NCBI RefSeq assembly: GCF_001279775.1
Contig: NZ_LGDG01000001.1
Span: 124,001 to 188,000, forward strand
Length of the DNA: 64,000 nucleotides
Direction: 5' to 3'
Origin: Streptomyces sp. MMG1533
GTDB lineage: Bacteria > Actinomycetota > Actinomycetes > Streptomycetales > Streptomycetaceae
Positions 54,384 through 62,694 of the stretch are shown piece after piece (positions within the stretch are counted from its first letter, which is position 1; every line of letters begins with the position of its first letter). A program made the position numbers and the translations under genes. Below the pieces are notes generated by a model. It was not told the DNA's origin. It did no database searches and was given only the letters and a program-made list of their open reading frames with translations.

Positions 54384-54451
54384 CTCACAGGTAGGACAGG
54401 CTCACGGGTAGGACAGGCTCACGGGTAGGACAGGCTCACGGGTAGGACACC
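54384..54451. repeat. Four tandem 17-bp repeats derived from the 3' end of the beta-helix gene
   Basis: CTCACAGGTAGGACAGG, then two CTCACGGGTAGGACAGG and a final CTCACGGGTAGGACACC. The last unit contains the stop and final codons (SYP-stop) of the leftward gene; the other three lie beyond the stop. This is a recent slippage or duplication of a coding 3' end. Confidence 0.85.
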
Positions 54452-56271
54452 ACCGTGGACGGCACCGTCGAGGTTCCCGAAGTCGGCGCCCCCGTCTCGT
54501 TGATGACGCGCTCGTACTGCCCGTTGCCGCCGAGCGACACCACCAGCAGGTCGTGGAAGCGCACGCCGGGCCGGTTCGGTGCGGCGAAGCCGTGGTGCTG
54601 CACGATGGCCGGGTCCACGTTGTAGTAGCAGTAGCTGCCCAGGCCCCATCCCTCGTGCGTGGTCACGCCGTCGCCGACCTTGTAGGCGGCGTAGCCCTTG
54701 ATCGAGCCGTTCTGGACGGCGGCCTGGTTCGGGGCGTCGTACGCCTTCTCGTTCTGGAAGAAGATCGTGCGGCCCCGCTCGCCGTTCCACTGGACGTCGT
54801 ACTTGTTGAAGTGTTCGACGAACAGGCCGGTGGCCAGCACGTCCGAGCCGTTGACGACGACACCGTAGTCCGCCCGGTTGGTTTCCCAGCCGACGCCCTC
54901 GCCGTGGTCGGCGCGCCAGACCCAGGTGTGGTCGACGATGGTGTGGCGGCTGTTGACGACCATGCTGGTGGTCGCCTTGCCGGCGCCCGCGCCGCCGATG
55001 CGGATGAACACGTCCTGGACGGTCGTCGGGTTGGCGGAGTGGCCCCGCCATGCCCCCTGCGGCCCAACTTCCAGAAGGGTTGCGGAGTTGACCGGGCCGG
55101 CGTCGATCAGGAAGCCGGCCAGCCGTACGCCGTCGACGTCGGCGACCCGCATGGCGGTGACGCCGCCGTCGGGGACGAGGGTCGCGTAGCCGAGTCCCAG
55201 GACGACCGTCCCCGGCCTGTTCACCCGGACGGGCTGGTCGACGTGGTAGATCCCCGGCGTCAGCAGCAGGTGGAGCCCCTGCGCGAGTGCCTGGTTGAGC
55301 GTGGCCGCCGACACGCCGGGCCTTGCGACGTAGAACTGCGACAGGGGCAGCGACGTGCCACGAGGTGTGCCGTTGCCCCAGGTCACCCCGCGCGCGTTGG
55401 TCCGCTTCTCCGGCAGGAAGACGCGGAACTCGCTGCCGCTGACGTACAGGAAGGGCTTCTCCCGGGAGACGGGTGTGGTGTCGAGCGTGGTGTACGGCGG
55501 GTTCGGGAAGCTCTGTGCCGGGGCGCCCTCGACGCCCGAAAAGACCATGTTCCAGACGCCGTTGAGCCAGCTGCCGATCGCGCTGTCCCGTGTGTACCAC
55601 TGCTGCTGGGAGTACGGTCCGACCTGGCCGTCGATCCGGCTGTCGGCGATGTAGCCGCCGCTCGCCCAACCGTAGCCGGTGGGGGAGAGGTTGAGGCCGC
55701 CACGCACATGCATCCGGCGGAAGGGCGCGGCCTGGGCGACGGCCCAGCGGTTGGTGCCGTTCACGGGGACGAGGGCGAGGTTCTCCGCCGAACGCCAGAA
55801 GTTCTGCGTGGCGTTGCCGTTGAACCAGCCGGCGTCGACCGTCACGTCCCCGTTGATGGTCGTGTCGTCGGGGGACAGTCCCAGGCCCGCGATGGAGGTG
55901 TAGAAGCCGAGTTGGGCGTTGAGGCCGTTGTACGTGCCCGGCTTGAACAGCAGCGCGTAGCGGCCGGTGCCGAACTGGGCCGACTCCTGCCGGGCGAACA
56001 CCTCGTCCAACGTGGCTTGTATGCCTGGGGTGCCGGGGTCGAAGACGAGGACGTTCGGGCCGAGGTCGCCGCCGCCGGGCAGGGCGCGCGGCCGTCCTCG
56101 CACGGGGGTGGCGGCGGTCGCCGGGGTGGCGAGGCCCGTCAGCGCGGTGGCCGACGCGGCGGCGAGGACCGCTCTGCGGCCGAGCGGCATGCCCCGTCGC
56201 GCGGGGGAATCGGGGGAGACGGCGGGGAAATCGGGGGAGACGGCGGGGGAATCCGGGGAGGCAGAGGACAT
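54436..56271 (-). CDS. Secreted right-handed beta-helix protein (probable polysaccharide-active enzyme)
   Basis: 611 residues from ATG 56271 with GGAGAGCC upstream. The N-terminus carries a 21-bp/7-residue repeat (SPDSPAV three times), then a Tat-like signal (GRRAVLAAASATALTGLATP). The mature part shows repeated beta-helix strands and asparagine ladders (DTTINGDVTVDAGWFNGNATQNFWRSAENLAL, SRHTIVDHTWVWRADHGEGVGWETNRADYGVVVNGSDVLATGLFVEHF). I recall relatives labelled adenylyl cyclase or coagulation-factor-like, which look like misnomers. A glucan-degrading role (for example GH55-like) is inferred from the divergent beta-glucoside importer and GH1 genes. Confidence 0.72.
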   Translation of the reverse strand: MSSASPDSPAVSPDFPAVSPDSPARRGMPLGRRAVLAAASATALTGLATPATAATPVRGRPRALPGGGDLGPNVLVFDPGTPGIQATLDEVFARQESAQFGTGRYALLFKPGTYNGLNAQLGFYTSIAGLGLSPDDTTINGDVTVDAGWFNGNATQNFWRSAENLALVPVNGTNRWAVAQAAPFRRMHVRGGLNLSPTGYGWASGGYIADSRIDGQVGPYSQQQWYTRDSAIGSWLNGVWNMVFSGVEGAPAQSFPNPPYTTLDTTPVSREKPFLYVSGSEFRVFLPEKRTNARGVTWGNGTPRGTSLPLSQFYVARPGVSAATLNQALAQGLHLLLTPGIYHVDQPVRVNRPGTVVLGLGYATLVPDGGVTAMRVADVDGVRLAGFLIDAGPVNSATLLEVGPQGAWRGHSANPTTVQDVFIRIGGAGAGKATTSMVVNSRHTIVDHTWVWRADHGEGVGWETNRADYGVVVNGSDVLATGLFVEHFNKYDVQWNGERGRTIFFQNEKAYDAPNQAAVQNGSIKGYAAYKVGDGVTTHEGWGLGSYCYYNVDPAIVQHHGFAAPNRPGVRFHDLLVVSLGGNGQYERVINETGAPTSGTSTVPSTVVSYP

Positions 56272-56312
56272 GGGGCGGCTCTCCTTGTTCAGGAAGTGAA
56301 CGAAGTGGGGTC

Positions 56313-56326
56313 TGGGAGCGCTCTCT
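56313..56326. promoter_or_regulatory. CebR/LacI-type operator in the divergent glucan promoter region
   Basis: TGGGAGCGCTCTCT matches the Streptomyces CebR operator TGGGAGCGCTCCCA at 12 of 14 positions. It is 42 bp before the beta-helix gene start and 150 bp before the binding-protein start. The LacI regulator itself is not in this window. Confidence 0.65.
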
Positions 56327-56428
56327 CGGCGGGGAATGCTTCAGGCACCTGAACGCATGCGTCAAGAGGTGCGACGGAGTTCGACGAGTGCTGTCCGAAC
56401 CCTTGACGAGCTCCTCCCCCGAGGTTTA

Positions 56429-56455
56429 ACTCACGTCCTAAATTAAGTCGTGAGT
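56429..56455. promoter_or_regulatory. Second operator-like inverted repeat before the beta-glucoside ABC genes
   Basis: ACTCACG and CGTGAGT flank the AT-rich centre TCCTAAATTAAGT. On the other strand the central part reads TTAATTTAGGACGTGAGTTA, a form that resembles ROK-family operators in Streptomyces as I recall them. It ends 21 bp before the lipoprotein ATG and so overlaps the promoter or start site. Confidence 0.5.
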
Positions 56456-56476
56456 GCATTCCCTGAAGGGACAGCC

Positions 56477-57793
56477 ATGCGCAGTATCCGAGCCGCGGCC
56501 GTAGGTGCCGTCACCATGTCTCTCGCCCTGGCCGCCTCGGCCTGCGGAGGCGGTTCGTCCACGGACGGCGGGCCCGACGACTCGCCGAAGACGCTGACGT
56601 ACTGGGCTTCCAATCAGGGCGCGAGCATCGAGGTGGACAAGAAGGTCCTCCAGCCCGAACTCGACAAGTTCGAGAAGCAGACCGGCATCGAGGTGAAGCT
56701 GGAGGTCGTGCCCTGGTCGGACCTGCTGAACCGGATCCTCACCGCCACCACCTCCGGCCAGGGCCCCGACGTCCTCAACATCGGCAACACCTGGAGCGCC
56801 TCGCTGCAGGCCACAGGGGCGCTGCTGCCGTGGGACGCGAAGAACTTCGCCGCGATCGGCGGCAGGGACCGGTTCGTCGACTCCGCGCTCGGCTCGACGG
56901 GCGCTCAGGGCAAGGAGCCGGCCGCCGTACCGCTGTACTCGATGGCGTACGCGCTCTACTACAACAAGCAGATGTTCGCCGACGCCGGCATCTCGAAGCC
57001 GCCGGCCACCTGGGCCGAGCTGGTCGCCGACGGCAAGAAGCTGTCGAAGGACGGCAAGTGGGGCCTGGGAACGGAGGGTTCGAACCCGTCGGAGAACATC
57101 CACCACGCCTTCGTCTTCGCCAAGCAGCACGGCGCCGACTTCTTCACCGCCGAAGGGAAGCCCGACTTCACCGGCGACGGCGCGGTCGCGGGCGTCAAGC
57201 AGTACGTCGATCTGATGGCCAAGGACGAGGTCATCGCGCCGGGCAACGCCGAGTACGCGCAGAACCAGTCCGTCAGCGACTTCGCCAAGGGCAAGAACGC
57301 GATGCTGCTGTGGCAGTCCGCCTCCGCCAACCTCAAGTCCCAGGGCATGAGCGAGGACGACTACGGCATCGCCCCCGTGCCCGTGCAGTCCGGCACCCCG
57401 GGGACGGGCACGGCCGTCAACTCGATGGTCGCGGGCATCAACCTCGCCGTCTTCAAGAACACCGACAACCTCGACGGTGCCACGAAGTTCGTGAAGTTCA
57501 TGACCGGCGACGCCGAGCAGAAGATCCTCAACACCGCGTACAGCTCCATCCCGCCGGTGAAGACCGCGCAGTCCGACGCCGCCTTCAACACCCCCGCGAA
57601 CGCGGTCCTCAAGGAGACCCTCGCCGGCAGCGCGGCCGCACTGCCGCAGGTCGCCGACGAGTCGCAGTTCGAGACGGCGGTCGGTACGGCCGTCAAGGAG
57701 CTGTTCGCCGACGCGGCCGCCGGACGCGCGGTCACCACCGAGTCGGTGCGGGCGAAGCTCGAGAAGGCCCAGCAGCAGATGCCTGCGAAGTGA
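56477..57793 (+). CDS. Sugar-binding lipoprotein of a CUT1 ABC importer (beta-glucoside type)
   Basis: 438 residues from ATG 56477 (GAAGGGA upstream); a GTG at 56450 is less likely. The signal peptide ends in the lipobox SACGGG, followed by a type I extracellular solute-binding fold (TLTYWASNQGASIEVDKKVLQPELDKFEKQTGI, PDVLNIGNTWSAS, PLYSMAYALYYNKQMF). The ligand is probably an oligosaccharide or disaccharide such as laminaribiose or cellobiose, inferred from the GH1 gene of the operon. Confidence 0.92.
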   Translation: MRSIRAAAVGAVTMSLALAASACGGGSSTDGGPDDSPKTLTYWASNQGASIEVDKKVLQPELDKFEKQTGIEVKLEVVPWSDLLNRILTATTSGQGPDVLNIGNTWSASLQATGALLPWDAKNFAAIGGRDRFVDSALGSTGAQGKEPAAVPLYSMAYALYYNKQMFADAGISKPPATWAELVADGKKLSKDGKWGLGTEGSNPSENIHHAFVFAKQHGADFFTAEGKPDFTGDGAVAGVKQYVDLMAKDEVIAPGNAEYAQNQSVSDFAKGKNAMLLWQSASANLKSQGMSEDDYGIAPVPVQSGTPGTGTAVNSMVAGINLAVFKNTDNLDGATKFVKFMTGDAEQKILNTAYSSIPPVKTAQSDAAFNTPANAVLKETLAGSAAALPQVADESQFETAVGTAVKELFADAAAGRAVTTESVRAKLEKAQQQMPAK

Positions 57794-57798
57794 GCACG

Positions 57799-58785
57799 AT
57801 GACCACCGCAGTTGAAGTGGGCGAGCGGCCGGTTCGCCCCGCCACGGCCCCTCGGCCCGGCCCGCGTCCGGGCAGGATCCGCCGTATCGGACTGCCGTAC
57901 CTGCTGCTCCTGCCCGCCCTGATCCTCGAACTCCTGGTCCATCTGGTGCCGATGGTGATCGGCATCGTGATGAGCTTCAAGGAGCTCACACAGTTCTACA
58001 TCCGCGACTGGGGCACGGCTCCCTGGGCGGGCCTCGACAACTACACGGTGTCGATGGACTTCGACGCCCCCGTCGGCAAGGCGCTCCTCCACTCCTTCCT
58101 CGTCACAGTCGCCTTCACCCTGCTGTCGGTGGGCCTGTGCTGGCTGATCGGCACGGCCGCCGCCGTCTGTATGCAGGACACCTTCCGCGGCCGTGGCCTG
58201 CTGCGGGCACTCTTCCTCGTCCCGTACGCCCTGCCGGTCTACACGGCCGTCATCACCTGGGTGTTCATGTTCCAGCACGACAACGGCCTGGTGAACCACG
58301 TCCTGCACGACCAGCTGCACCTCACCGACAAGCCGTCCTTCTGGCTGATCGGCGACAACAGCTTCGTCGCCCTGCTCACCGTGTCGGTGTGGAAGGGCTG
58401 GCCGTTCGCCTTCCTCATCGTCATGGCCGGCCTGCAGAACATCCCCAGGGAGCTGTACGAGGCGGCGGCTCTCGACGGCGCCGGGAGGTGGCAGCAGATC
58501 CGCCGCATCACCCTGCCGTCGCTGCGACCCGTCAACCAGGTGCTGGTGCTGGTCCTGTTCCTGTGGACCTTCAACGACTTCAACACGCCGTACGTCCTGT
58601 TCGGGAAGAGCGCGCCGGAGGCCGCCGACCTCATCTCGGTGCACATCTACCAAGCCTCGTTCGTCACCTGGAACTTCGGCACGGGCTCCGCGATGTCCGT
58701 CCTGCTGCTGCTCTTCCTGCTCGTCGTGACGGGCGTGTACCTCGTACTCACCTCGCGCGGACGGAGGGCCGTCTCCGATGTCTGA
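57799..58785 (+). CDS. CUT1 ABC sugar permease, MalF-like
   Basis: 328 residues with six membrane helices; the EAA loop that contacts the ATPase is ELYEAAALDGAGRWQQIRRITLPSLRP (about residues 218-244). It starts six bases after the lipoprotein gene. The importer lacks an ATPase gene, as is normal in Streptomyces where the shared MsiK protein usually serves such systems. Confidence 0.92.
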   Translation: MTTAVEVGERPVRPATAPRPGPRPGRIRRIGLPYLLLLPALILELLVHLVPMVIGIVMSFKELTQFYIRDWGTAPWAGLDNYTVSMDFDAPVGKALLHSFLVTVAFTLLSVGLCWLIGTAAAVCMQDTFRGRGLLRALFLVPYALPVYTAVITWVFMFQHDNGLVNHVLHDQLHLTDKPSFWLIGDNSFVALLTVSVWKGWPFAFLIVMAGLQNIPRELYEAAALDGAGRWQQIRRITLPSLRPVNQVLVLVLFLWTFNDFNTPYVLFGKSAPEAADLISVHIYQASFVTWNFGTGSAMSVLLLLFLLVVTGVYLVLTSRGRRAVSDV

Positions 58786-59632
58786 CTCGCCCATGGCGCC
58801 GCCGCGTTCGTTCCTCTGGTCCCGCAGGGTGTTCCTCACCCTGCTCACCGGCTTCGTCCTGGTGCCGGTCTACGTCATGGTCTCCAGTTCGCTGAAGCCT
58901 CTCGCGGACGTCACCGGCACGTTCCGTTGGCTGCCCGGCGACCTGACCGTCCGGCCGTACATCGACATCTGGTCGACGGTCCCGCTCGCCCGCTACTTCG
59001 TGAACTCGCTGATCGTGGCGGTCTCGGCGACGGTCTGCTCGGTGGTGATCGCGGTGTTCTCCGCCTACGCCGTGAGCCGCTACGACTTCCGCGGCAAGCG
59101 CGCCTTCACGGTCACCGTCCTGTCGACGCAGATGTTCCCCGGCATCCTCTTCCTCCTCCCGTTGTTCCTCCTCTACGTCAACATCGGCAACGCCACCGGC
59201 ATCGCCCTGTTCGGCTCCCGCGGCGGGCTGATCCTGACGTATCTGACGTTCTCCCTGCCGTTCTCGATCTGGATGCTGATCGGGTACTTCGACTCGGTGC
59301 CGCGCGACCTGGACGAGGCGGCGCTGGTGGACGGCTGCGGCCCGCTCGGCGCCCTGTTCCGGGTGGTCGTGCCGGCCGCGGTCCCCGGCATCGTCGCGGT
59401 CGCCGTCTACGCCTTCATGACCGCCTGGGGCGAGGTGCTGTTCGCGTCGGTGATGACCAACGACACCACCCGCACCCTCGCCGTCGGACTCCAGGGCTAC
59501 TCGACGCTCAACGACGTCTACTGGAACCAGATCATGGCCGCCTCGCTGGTCGTCAGCGTCCCCGTGGTCGCCGGTTTCCTGCTGCTCCAGCGCTATCTCG
59601 TCGCCGGGCTGACGGCGGGCGCCGTCAAGTGA
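58778..59632 (+). CDS. CUT1 ABC sugar permease, MalG-like
   Basis: 284 residues, six membrane helices, with the EAA loop [28 protein letters not shown]. Its start overlaps the MalF-like gene by 8 bp. The [29 protein letters not shown] segment is typical of the family. Confidence 0.92.
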   Translation: MSDSPMAPPRSFLWSRRVFLTLLTGFVLVPVYVMVSSSLKPLADVTGTFRWLPGDLTVRPYIDIWSTVPLARYFVNSLIVAVSATVCSVVIAVFSAYAVSRYDFRGKRAFTVTVLSTQMFPGILFLLPLFLLYVNIGNATGIALFGSRGGLILTYLTFSLPFSIWMLIGYFDSVPRDLDEAALVDGCGPLGALFRVVVPAAVPGIVAVAVYAFMTAWGEVLFASVMTNDTTRTLAVGLQGYSTLNDVYWNQIMAASLVVSVPVVAGFLLLQRYLVAGLTAGAVK

Positions 59633-59661
59633 CCAACTCTTGCGATTCCGAAGGGACTTCA

Positions 59662-61020
59662 GTGACCATCGACCTCGCCGCACTCCCGCACGACTTCCTG
59701 TGGGGCACGGCCACATCGGCGTACCAGATCGAGGGAGCCGTGGCGCAGGACGGCCGTTCACCGTCGATCTGGGACACCTTCGCGCACACCCCCGGCAAGA
59801 TCGCGGGCAACGACCACGGCGATGTCGCCTGCGACCATTACCACCGCTGGCGCGAGGACATCGCCCTGATGCGCCAACTCGGCACCAACGCCTACCGGTT
59901 GTCCATCGCCTGGCCGCGCGTCGTACCCGGCGGCGACGGACCGGCCAACCCCAGGGGTCTCGCCTTCTACGACGAGTTGATCGACGGACTACTGGAGGCG
60001 GGCATCACCCCGTCCGTCACCCTCTACCACTGGGACCTCCCGCAGACACTCCAGGACCGGGGCGGCTGGCCCGAGCGGGCGACCGCCGAGCACTTCGCCG
60101 CGTACGCCGCCGTCGTGGCCGGACGCCTCGGCGACCGGGTCACCCACTGGGCCACCCTCAACGAGCCTCTCTGCTCGGCCTGGATCGGCCACCTGGAGGG
60201 CAAGATGGCCCCCGGGCTCACGGACCTGACCGCCGCCGTCCGCGCCTCCTACCACCTGCTCCTCGGTCACGGCCTCGCCACACAGGCGATCCGCGCCGCC
60301 GTCCCGGACGCCCGGGTCGGCATCGTCAACAACCTCTCCACCGTCCACCCGGCCACCGACCGCCCGGAGGACGTCCAGGCCGCCCGCCGCATGGACGGCC
60401 ACACCAACCGCTGGTGGCTGGACCCCGTCCACGGCCGCGGGTTCCCTGAGGACATGCGCGAGGTCTACGGCGTCGAACTCCCGGAACAGGGCGGCGACTT
60501 GGAGACCATCGCCGCACCCCTGGACTGGCTGGGCCTCAACTACTACTTCCCGGCGACCGTCGCCGACGACCCCACCGCCCCGGTGCCCCGCGTCCGCACG
60601 GTTCGCCGGATCGGCGTCCCGCGTACCGGCATGGACTGGGGGATCGACGCGAGTGGCATCGAGGACCTGCTGCTCCGCCTCACCGACGAGTACGGCGCCC
60701 GCAGGCTGTACGTCACCGAGAACGGCTCCGCCTTCCCGGACGTGGTCCGTCCCGACGGCGCGGTGGACGACCCGGAGCGCCAGGACTATCTGGTGAGGCA
60801 CCTGGCGGCCTGTGCCTCCGCCGCCCGCAAGGGCGCCCCGCTCGCCGGCTACTTCGCCTGGTCGCTGCTGGACAACTTCGAGTGGGCGTACGGCTACGAC
60901 AAGCGCTTCGGCCTCGTCCACGTCGACTACCGGACGCAGGCCCGCACCATCAAGGGCACCGGATACCGGTACGCGGACATCGTCCGCGCGCATCGGCAGA
61001 GGGGGCGGCAGGCGGCCTGA
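59662..61020 (+). CDS. GH1 beta-glucosidase, cytosolic
   Basis: 452 residues from GTG 59662 (GAAGGGAC upstream). The N-terminal [15 protein letters not shown], acid/base Glu168 in TLNEP and nucleophile Glu353 in VTENG are intact, and the C-terminal [24 protein letters not shown] is standard. No signal peptide, so it hydrolyses imported beta-glucosides in the cytosol. It ends the operon that starts with the binding lipoprotein and explains the function of the whole unit. Confidence 0.94.
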   Translation: MTIDLAALPHDFLWGTATSAYQIEGAVAQDGRSPSIWDTFAHTPGKIAGNDHGDVACDHYHRWREDIALMRQLGTNAYRLSIAWPRVVPGGDGPANPRGLAFYDELIDGLLEAGITPSVTLYHWDLPQTLQDRGGWPERATAEHFAAYAAVVAGRLGDRVTHWATLNEPLCSAWIGHLEGKMAPGLTDLTAAVRASYHLLLGHGLATQAIRAAVPDARVGIVNNLSTVHPATDRPEDVQAARRMDGHTNRWWLDPVHGRGFPEDMREVYGVELPEQGGDLETIAAPLDWLGLNYYFPATVADDPTAPVPRVRTVRRIGVPRTGMDWGIDASGIEDLLLRLTDEYGARRLYVTENGSAFPDVVRPDGAVDDPERQDYLVRHLAACASAARKGAPLAGYFAWSLLDNFEWAYGYDKRFGLVHVDYRTQARTIKGTGYRYADIVRAHRQRGRQAA

Positions 61021-61107
61021 CGGGAGGGGCGCAGCCGGATCGACCGTGGTCACCGCCCCCGCGCAATCCGGTTGCCGGGAAGGGAACCCGTTGAAAGGCT
61101 CGCCCGC

Positions 61108-61968
61108 ATGCCCACCTTCTCCGCGCCCGACGGAACCCGCCTCGCCTACCACGTGTCCGGGGACGGCCCGCCCCTGATCTGCCTGCCCGGAGGCCCGATG
61201 CAGGACTCGGTCTATCTCGGCGACCTGGGCCGTCTGACCGCCCACCGCACCCTGATCCGCCTGGACCTCAGGGGCACCGGCCACTCGGCGACGCCGGACG
61301 ACCCGGCGTCGTACCGCTGCGACCGCCTGGTCGACGACGTCGAGGCACTCCGCGAGGAGTTGGGCCTGGACCGCGCGGACCTCCTCGGGCACTCCGCCGG
61401 CGCGAACCTGGCGGTCCTCTGCACGGCCCGCCACCCCGATCGCGTCGCGAGCCTCGCCCTGGTCAACCCGAGTGTCTACGCCGTCGGCATCGAGATCACC
61501 GCCCAGGACCGACTGAGTACCGCACGCCTGCGCCGGGACGAACCATGGTTCACCCCCGCCTACACGGCCCTGGAGGCGATCACCGCCGGCCGGGCGGGCC
61601 CCGACGACTGGCAGGCCGTCGCCCCGTTCTGGTTCGCCCGCTGGGACGACGAGGCGCAGGCCGTACGGGAGGCGGAGAAGAAGCAGCGCAACGACGAGGC
61701 GGCGGCCGTGTACGGCTCCGAGGGCGCGTTCGACCCGGCCGCCACCCGCTCGGCCCTCGCAAGGTTCGCCGCGCCGGTGCTCGTCCTGGCCGGCGAGGTG
61801 GACGTCGCGGCGCCACCGCGCGCCCTGGCGGAGTACGCGGGCCTGTTCCCGGACGCCGAGCTGGCCGTCCAGCCCGGCGCCGCGCATTTCCCTTGGCTGG
61901 ACGACGCGGGGCGGTTCGTGACGGCGTTCCTCGAACGGAGGCGGCAGTCCCGGAACTCCGGCGACTGA
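61108..61968 (+). CDS. Alpha/beta hydrolase
   Basis: 286 residues. The oxyanion region LICLPGGPMQDSVYLGDL and the triad Ser96 (GHSAG), Asp232 (AGEVDV) and His260 (GAAHFPW) are complete. The PGGP motif resembles proline iminopeptidases and lactonases. GAAAGG lies ten bases upstream. It follows the GH1 gene by 87 bp, but the substrate is unknown and membership of the glucan operon is uncertain. Confidence 0.87.
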   Translation: MPTFSAPDGTRLAYHVSGDGPPLICLPGGPMQDSVYLGDLGRLTAHRTLIRLDLRGTGHSATPDDPASYRCDRLVDDVEALREELGLDRADLLGHSAGANLAVLCTARHPDRVASLALVNPSVYAVGIEITAQDRLSTARLRRDEPWFTPAYTALEAITAGRAGPDDWQAVAPFWFARWDDEAQAVREAEKKQRNDEAAAVYGSEGAFDPAATRSALARFAAPVLVLAGEVDVAAPPRALAEYAGLFPDAELAVQPGAAHFPWLDDAGRFVTAFLERRRQSRNSGD

Positions 61969-62008
61969 TTCGGCTTTTGCGACCGCACCGACGCGCACCA
62001 CGCGTACG

Positions 62009-62038
62009 CCTCAGCGTCCCGGGCCTCAGCGTCCCGGG
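62009..62038. repeat. Two 15-bp direct repeats
   Basis: CCTCAGCGTCCCGGG occurs twice in tandem, eight bases before the hairpin at 62046. No function can be read. Confidence 0.6.
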
Positions 62039-62045
62039 CCTCCGC

Positions 62046-62090
62046 GGGTGGTGACGTTCCGTCGGAGGCCCGGTCGGCACGTCACCACCC
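62046..62090 (+). terminator. Hairpin between the alpha/beta hydrolase and GNAT genes
   Basis: GGGTGGTGACGT pairs perfectly with ACGTCACCACCC (12 bp) around 21 bases that can themselves fold. It separates two same-direction units and probably ends the hydrolase transcript. Confidence 0.6.
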
Positions 62091-62124
62091 GGTGGTCGGG
62101 GCCGGTGATCACCGTCCGGCCTTA

Positions 62125-62141
62125 ATGCATATGATGTGCAA
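62125..62141. promoter_or_regulatory. Nur-box-like inverted repeat (nickel-responsive)
   Basis: ATGCAT-N5-GTGCAA agrees with the Nur consensus tTGCaa-N5-ttGCAA described for Streptomyces sodF and nik promoters. It overlaps the translation start region of the GNAT gene and precedes the binding lipoprotein of a nickel/peptide-type importer, so repression at high nickel is plausible. Confidence 0.55.
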
Positions 62142-62690
62142 GTGCGTGACTACAGCATCAGGGTGGCGAGCCCGGACGACCTCCAAGGTGCGCGAGCCGT
62201 GATGCTCGACACCGTCTACCGCGACTTCGGTACCGGCTACGTGCCCCGCTGGCACGCCGACATCATCGACCCGGCCACCGCCTACCTCGCCCCCGCCCGC
62301 CATACCCTCCTGGTCGCCGTCGACCCCGTCGACCAGGCCGTCGTGGCCACCGCCGCCCTCGATTCGCGCGGACCGGCCCACCCGCCGAACCCGCGCCACC
62401 TCGCCGACCGTTACCCCTCGGGCGAGACCGCCCAGCTGCGCCGGGTGTACGTCCGCCCCGAGCACCGCAGGCGCTCTCTCGCCCGGCGCCTCGTCGACGA
62501 ACTGCTCGCCTTCGCGGCCGCAGACGGCGGTTATCGCGCCGTCTACCTGCACACCGACCCGGCGGTACCGGGCGCCGAGCCCTTCTGGCGGTCGCTCGGC
62601 AAGGTCGTGCTCGACGAGCGCGAGGATCCCGGTGGTGGCAACGGTGGTGGCAACGGGGTCCTCCACTTCGAGATCCCGATGGGGCGGTGA
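62142..62690 (+). CDS. GNAT-family N-acetyltransferase
   Basis: About 182 residues from GTG 62142; GTG 62136 is also in frame but inside the Nur-like box. The acetyl-CoA loop is QLRRVYVRPEHRRRSLARRLVDELL, a good R/Q-x-x-G/A-like motif A with Ser in place of the second Gly. No Shine-Dalgarno sequence; possibly leaderless. Near the C-terminus a 12-bp tandem repeat codes GGGNGGGN. It is transcribed with the following transporter gene, from which it is separated by 4 bp, so acetylation of a metal chelator is one possibility. Confidence 0.82.
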   Translation: MRDYSIRVASPDDLQGARAVMLDTVYRDFGTGYVPRWHADIIDPATAYLAPARHTLLVAVDPVDQAVVATAALDSRGPAHPPNPRHLADRYPSGETAQLRRVYVRPEHRRRSLARRLVDELLAFAAADGGYRAVYLHTDPAVPGAEPFWRSLGKVVLDEREDPGGGNGGGNGVLHFEIPMGR

Positions 62691-62694
62691 CCGC

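Noticed and set aside
54419..56365. Alternative 648-codon frame overlapping the beta-helix gene
   Set aside because: It lacks a signal peptide and domain features, while the chosen frame has a Tat-like signal, beta-helix repeats and a good ribosome site.
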